Below are positions 58,706-64,000 of a stretch of 64,000 bases of DNA, in pieces (position 1 is the stretch's first letter; each line of letters starts with the position of its first letter). A program made the translations under genes and the position numbers. The stretch comes from Labia minor. Taxonomy: Eukaryota > Arthropoda > Insecta > Dermaptera > Spongiphoridae. The notes under the pieces are model-generated. The model saw only the letters and a program-made list of their open reading frames with translations, was not told the DNA's origin and did not search any database. The stretch spans positions 12,945,580 to 13,009,579 of the forward strand of contig OY720344.1 of assembly GCA_963082975.1 (NCBI GenBank), written 5' to 3'.

Positions 58706-59360
58706 CGTATATATAATATGTATGTTTATATGTATATAAGTAAAAAATTATAAAAATGCATTTTATAAAATTTAATTTTTATTGAAATATTTTTTTTTAC
58801 ATTTATTATTGAAATGATTATATTTGTAGGTGGTAGGAAAATTGTCCAATATTAAATTATGAATTTTTTTATCGATTGTGATTTAACTATAAATTGAATA
58901 CCTATAATGATAAAAGAAAGTAAAAGATCGTATGAAGCAGTCCGACATGTCATTTAAAAGATATCCTAGCGATTTGCTGGATTCTATATGTCCAATACAC
59001 TTTAAATTCCTAAAACACACACAAGCAATAGAAAAACACTACACTTACTGATTTGATAGTACGAAATAGACTGACTGACTTCTATTTTATTTAAATAAAT
59101 AAATCCCTTCTTAGAAAAAATATTATTTTTTTTTAATTGGAATATCTTTTTTTTTAAAAAATAAATAAATAAATAATTTAAATGAATTATATAAACAATC
59201 CACAGGGAATTTTATTTATTATTAACTTCGTTAATTTGCACCAGGACAAGGGGCTCCGCCCCTGTACCTTCTTTAACGTTAATAAATAATTGAATATCTT
59301 TATTATATCTTGTAACAATTTTGTATAAAAATGTTCTACTTTTAAATATTAAACTTTAAT
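57514..59360. other. Spacer with (ta)n and a GC hairpin
   Basis: Includes a (ta)n run at 58664-58700, a strong donor-like gtaagtat at 58289 without open exon, and ggggctccgcccc (59250-59262) followed by tgtacc. The last is the same hairpin module as in the Helitron 3' region at 39058-39085, flanked by attaacgttaat-like inverted words. Confidence 0.4.
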
Positions 59361-59984
59361 TAGCTGGAGTGTCTCCACTCGACTATCTCGCAATTTGAAT
59401 TGGATTAAATAACATAATATATCATATTTAAATTAAATTTAATTAATTATAAATTATAAATAATAAATATTAAACCAGCGCATGTTTGGCTTTTTGTTGA
59501 TGGCACCACGTCACATGTTGGCGCGTGAGATTTGCAGTGTTAAAAAATTAATTCTGGTAATTTCAGCGAATCAATCAAGCTGAAATTCTATATATAGCAG
59601 TTTTATACAATTATTAATCATGTGAAAAATTATCAAACATATATCTTTATTTTTACGGTCACTTTAGAGGAAAAAAAATCAAAACGTTGTAAGTAATGAC
59701 CCTCTTCCGGTTGAGCTACATTTCTTAAAACTTGATAGAAAACTACGAATTTTGAATAATGCTCATGTACCAAATTTCATCATTCTAGCTCAAACCGTTT
59801 TTGCGTAATCTTGGTTACATACACACACACACACACACACATACACACATACACACACACACAGACATTTTTCTCAACCTTAGTGAAAATGATTCAGGAA
59901 CTTTCAAAACGTATAAAAACATCAAAATCTCGACATCGAAAATTTTCGTGATCGCAATACTATCTCTTACGAGATAGTAAAAAA
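59361..59984 (-). mobile_element. HINE-like element, family H1, copy D
   Basis: Same architecture as copies A-C, minus orientation: 5' hairpin actatctcgtaagagatagt (perfect), tattgcgatcacgaaaattt, (gt)n (59818-59863 on + as ac), 3' subterminal repeat and stem-loop tggagacactcca followed by gctaa. 624 bp, little diverged from copy C. Confidence 0.85.
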
Positions 59985-61499
59985 GTTAAATAATATTATA
60001 TATCTATTTGAAATCAATTTTTCTTTTTTAAAAATTATCTATGCTTATTTGAAGAGCGTCATCTGGTGATTTGCATCGGGTGCCAAAATTCTAGGGTCGG
60101 CACACACACACCCACACTCAATTTTAGAAATACTATCATTTCATAAATAATGATAAAAAATATATTATATTTAAATACTGATGCTACAAACAATTATTCT
60201 ATAGTGATAAAAAAAATTTGTATACGAGATGCAGAGATGAGAAAACACATTTCTCTAATGAGCTACTCTTAGGCAGCAAAATTGGATTTTTCAATACCTT
60301 ATCATACCATTTCTCACACTCTATTTTTATTTTTTACTATAGTTTATTAAAAACAGGGCAAAATTGATATTTTTTATGAAAATTACGGTAGTGTCGAAAT
60401 ATATGAAAAAATGGTACTGTCCCGTAAAAACGGTACGTATGATCACCCTATGTATAATCAATGATTATCATTCTCGTTAATAAATCTCCAGTAGGAGACA
60501 TGAATAAAACATTTGTTTTTGTTTTTTTTTACTTTCGAACTCTGTTAGAGGAGGTCAAATTAGAATTATGCAAATAAATTTTTTGTTTAATACTAAAATG
60601 TCAGACCTAAGTTAAACTAGATGTCAAACATATGGTAATATCTGTAATATCTGTATTGCTATATATATATATATATACTCAATTTCAATCCCGAACTAGT
60701 AAATTCTAACCTATTAGCGTTGAGCTAATGGAGTTTAAGATCAAATGAAATAATACAGAGAAATCTTAAAACTTATTTAAGTTGCAAATTATAAATATAA
60801 GTAAGTTTTTATAAAATAATAATTTGGGAAAACTCCATTAAATGTTTTATTATTTTAATTTCCCACTGTCTAAACTAAATGAATTATTATATTATACTAT
60901 GTTTCATTTGATTATATCTTGAATTCGCATCCATTAATATTTTATACCAGTTTTTTCAACAGATGGGTTAAATTGTATACGTTTTTATTATTTTTTTTAA
61001 TTAAAGTCAAAAATTTCAAATAACTCCTATTGATTACTTAGAAATATATAGTAACGAGTCATATGATAGAAATGTTCTTTTGGTGATTAGTGCGAGTATC
61101 AAAACAATTTGTTGAGGACGTTGGTTAGTTACATACTATGCGTAGGTATGCTATCTATTAACTATAATGATCACCTTTATAAATAAAAATAGAATTAAAA
61201 TTAAATTAATCAAGAGTTTAGATTCAAATTTAAAAATAGTTGCGCTTGTCCCTGTTAAAGAAAAATAAATTGTATTGGAATTTTTAAATTCTCATATAAA
61301 ATTACAGTTATCATTTATTTAGAATTTAGTGTAAATATTAATTAAGCTTGAGTAATAATAATATTATGAATTCGATTTAATTTTTAAAATAATTTTGTAT
61401 TTGTAAATATATATTTTGATGAGCATATTAAATTAAAGTCATGTTAAAGTATAATTTTATTGATATCTGAATGAAAATATCAAAGAAAAATAAAATTCC
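59985..61499. other. Spacer with a 3' fragment of the 200-bp hAT
   Basis: At 60413-60450 tactgtcccgtaaaaacggt acgtatgatcaccctа-like end matches the right terminus of the hAT at 18989-19188; the rest of that copy is missing. (ca)n near 60100 and (ta)n at 60660. No frame of note. Confidence 0.4.
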
Positions 61500-61969
61500 T
61501 TGACTTTTTGAATGAAACAGAGGTTTCTGGATAAAAAATTTTATTTTTCAACGTAGTCTCCTTTGAGCTCTATACACTTAGTCTACCGTTTCTCCGATTG
61601 TTTTCCAAATAATAAAATTTGTAGAGGACAAAATAAATATTTGTTTGTGACATGATTTTCTCGTTGGAGTCAAATGTCTTTATGCCGAGCCATTTCTTCA
61701 GGTTAAAAAAATAAGAAATAGCTCTCGAGTCTAAATCCTGAGAATAGGGCGGATGAGGGAGCAATTCGTATCCCTATTCATGGATTTTCATGGAAATTCA
61801 CTATTTTCCATTTTGTTCTCAAATCACCAGGTAGTCTGCTATTAATCGATGCCAAACAAAAACTAAAATACCCAGCTGGTTCAAATTTTGACAGGAGTAA
61901 GCTGACTGTAGCCATTTCATTTAAGAGACGGGAAATTCAAAAAGTCACAGACTTATTGATCTGCCCTCG
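61500..61969 (-). mobile_element. Internally deleted mariner (subfamily 1, copy 2)
   Basis: The right TIR gacttattgatctgccctcg is followed by TA. The left terminus has lost its outer ~20 bases and begins gactttttgaatgaaacaga. Minus-strand coding: M-E-N-S-E-F-P, stop, KSMNRDTN, then LLPHPPYSQDLDSRAISYFF NLKKWLGIKTFDSN. This joins the amino start to the C-terminal region at the same point as the copy at 16765-17263. The carboxy end is scrambled. Non-autonomous. Confidence 0.85.
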
Positions 61970-62229
61970 TATATACAACATCTATTTAATAATATTTATT
62001 AAGTTGTAACAATAGTCCGTATACGATTTCCGATAGATGCCTCTATGTTGTATTTCGCTATTAGGAATATTATAAATATATATATTATCTGATAGCTGAA
62101 GTTTCTACGAACATTTAAAAAAAAAGTTTAACAAAATCGAATGATTCTTTCTTTTGATTAATAGTAAGTAAAGAACAAAAGCACATCCGGCATATTTTGA
62201 GGTTCCTCTTTTGGGAAGACCAGGCTCAT
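61970..62229. other. AT-rich spacer
   Basis: Short interval between two mariner remnants; no feature. Confidence 0.35.
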
Positions 62230-62560
62230 CAAAAAATTTGTGTTGTACATTTATCAACATAAAAAAATGGTTCTGTAGCTTCTGGAAACTTCGATGTCAA
62301 AGATTCACTCTACATCACCGAAAAGGCGACCAAACCATGTGGGGATTCGTTATGGCCAACTGTTGAAATTGGTAGATGCAATTAAAATGAAGAGTCGAGA
62401 ACTGATTAAACTCAGAGGAGTCATTTTCCAACTCGAAACGCTCGATTACTTACACGTATCTTTTCAGCAAATCTGAGCGAACTTGGCTGTCTGGGTTTTT
62501 CGCTTCCAAGGAGCAAAAGTCGTTCCATGCTTTGGTGGATAAATGTGACAATAAGTCATA
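62230..62560 (+). pseudogene. Degraded mariner transposase fragment (subfamily 6)
   Basis: The + frame 62294-62476 contains IRYGQLLKLVDAIKMKSREL, IKLRGVIFQLETLDYLHVSF. This matches the mariner stretch ...YC-QL--L--AI--KRPEL-NR-GV-FH-DNARPH; the catalytic D-N-A-R-P-H has become E-T-L-D-Y-L-H, so the site is lost. Upstream words (IKKFVLYIYQHKKMVL) correspond to the usual ...W--KG---Y-LL. Downstream frames are shifted. No termini recognised. Confidence 0.6.
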
Positions 62561-62912
62561 AGGGTAAAACGAAGCAACACATATTTGGTTAAATTCATTA
62601 TTTCATTTTTTTTTCTAATAAACTTTTAAAATTTCATTTAAATTTATATACGAACACGAAGTTTTGTTACAACCTAATATATTGAAGAGAATTGATATTC
62701 TTTTTTATTTAACATTCTTCAGTTATTTTACATAACCATCTCCATATCTATTTTATATTTTGTAATATTTTCCACTTCCAAAGAAATAATTCCAATCTCT
62801 TTTGTTCTGTTTACATTCGGGAATTGAGACCAAAAGTTATTTGAAGGTAGGATGAGAATGAAAAGGAGATAGGGAAAGAAAGAGAGGGGAAGAGCAAAGT
62901 CTGAGAGTTGAA
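62561..62912. other. Spacer becoming GC-richer before a candidate exon
   Basis: On minus a 73-codon ATG frame (62728-62949) has a hydrophobic stretch LPLSFFPYLLFILILPS, membrane-segment-like, but no other support. On plus, 62848-62918 is purine-rich with an open frame (DRERKRGEEQSLRVEME). Confidence 0.3.
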
Positions 62913-63067
62913 ATGGAGGTGAGTTCGTATTTCGAATCTGTTTTTCCATTAACGGAATGTCTCGTCGAAATAAAGATACTTTTACTCTGAGTCAATTTCA
63001 GGCGCCTCGATTCTCAACTCGAGTCAATAACTGTTTCCACTCGCGTTCCGAAATGCTCACAGATTGA
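62913..63067 (+). CDS. Candidate two-exon unit with an 83-bp intron
   Basis: An ATG in good context (gttgaaATGG) is followed by GAG and a strong donor, gtgagttc. 83 bases later a pyrimidine-containing acceptor (ttttactctgagtcaatttcag) opens a GC-rich stretch (63002-63067) that reads in phase 0 APRFSTRVNNCFHSRSEMLTD then TGA. Removal of 62919-63001 keeps the frame. The upstream part is open to about 62851 without the ATG, so the unit may be the end of a larger exon. Small introns of this size are normal in insects. Peptide not recognised; could be chance. Confidence 0.25.
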
Positions 63068-64000
63068 ATTACACATTTACAATCAAATTATACAATAATT
63101 AAATAATGTTTAAATTGACACCATAGACATTCAGATTGATCACATTATTTTCACGAAACAACGAGATCAATTGGATAAAAAACTTATCTATTTAAAGAAT
63201 TGTATTTTGTAAAAAAAAAAAAAAAAAAAATACTCATTTTAATTATTTTTTAAAATGTTTAAGTATTTTAATGTCTTTTTGTTTATTATGTTTCATCGGG
63301 CAATAAAAATACACTTTGTAAATAGATATTACTGAAATAGTATGGTTGCCTACATCAAAGGCAAATCTAGCTCAATATCTTTTCTCTCAATGGTATATAT
63401 GGTATATAAAAGAAGATAAAGAAGGACATTGAATCACTTCAACAAGCATTTTCAATTATCGCACATCATTACATAATAATTAGCCAATTTATTATATCTA
63501 CATATTTAATTGACTCATATAATTTCATTATTTTTAATAAATTTACAAATTATTAAGCATATCGTTTGATTAAAATTTAATTTTAATTTTAATAATTATT
63601 ATTTTATAGGGTAAGGATGGGGAAAACGAACATCCTAAGGGCATATTTACAATTTCTCATACTATTCTATTATGATATTCTTTTATTTTTATTAATAGAA
63701 AATAGATATGTAATTAACCATTTGAATGAAAGCAAAATGACTGAATATCCGTTGATCTTATAATTATACTTTGTTAATTCATTTTACTTAGAAATGTATG
63801 TAAAATATTTCATATTTTGTGGAGTTTACGGGGAACTTGTGTCTGTGAGGTTGGTAGTGTTTGGTTGTTAAAAAGATGCTTGTTTGCCAAATAATTAATT
63901 TTAAAGATGGAATAGTTGGTAAATATTAATAAATATAATATCTGGTTTTGATAGTAAAAATAAATGAAGTGTTAACTTTAAAAACCAATTGTTTTTTTAA
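63068..64000. other. AT-rich terminal spacer
   Basis: A-run at 63209-63229; a slightly GC-richer sentence near 63610-63640 and 63820-63870 without open frame. Nothing recognised. Confidence 0.4.

Overview
The window is 64 kb of very AT-rich (roughly three quarters A+T) eukaryotic DNA. It has no open frame longer than 113 codons, many A/T runs and microsatellites, and a dense, layered set of decayed transposons. Mariner, hAT, Helitron/Helentron and RTE-type LINE remnants, together with short GC-richer islands bounded by GT..AG splice signals, point to an arthropod, most likely an insect. The species cannot be named from the sequence. No complete conventional protein gene, rRNA, functional tRNA or CRISPR array is visible. 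The window reads as intergenic or intronic DNA.

Layout. 0-11 kb: a long-TIR MITE in two copies (75-263, 6391-6616) and a 1.4-kb foldback element (2942-4379) carrying a tRNA-like module. 11-20 kb: a Helitron-like element (11035-12387), two small foldback MITEs, an internally deleted mariner (16765-17263), a possible TATA box and first coding exon (18030-18149), and an RTE LINE fragment split by a 200-bp hAT and followed by a Helitron 3' end (18890-19803). 20-31 kb: candidate exons, a mariner (24577-24999), a foldback element with an 87-bp LINE insertion inside it, a hAT with perfect 8-bp TSD (28848-29160), and a 429-bp Helitron carrying a tRNA-like sequence (30368-30796). 31-50 kb: three of the four copies of a Helentron/HINE-like family, a 2.95-kb Helitron with a captured RTE fragment (39018-41970), a second copy of the 200-bp hAT family, a good candidate exon (43116-43192), and a near-perfect 425-bp palindrome (44386-44810). 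49-64 kb: nested mariners, a foldback mariner, a second HINE-like family, a hAT with a readable dimerisation-domain remnant, the fourth HINE copy, two more mariner remnants and a small candidate spliced unit (62913-63067).

The mobile elements are related in layers. The Helitron has carried a piece of an RTE LINE in two copies, and a separate 87-bp LINE insertion with a 14-bp TSD shows where that LINE normally ends. A hAT inserted into one of the carried LINE pieces. One mariner sits inside another. Two HINE-like families share an alignable body but have different terminal hairpins and subterminal inverted repeats. The possible host genes are only short exon-like islands, mostly on the + strand. 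Their frames and splice sites are plausible, but nothing here proves expression and none of the encoded peptides is recognised.
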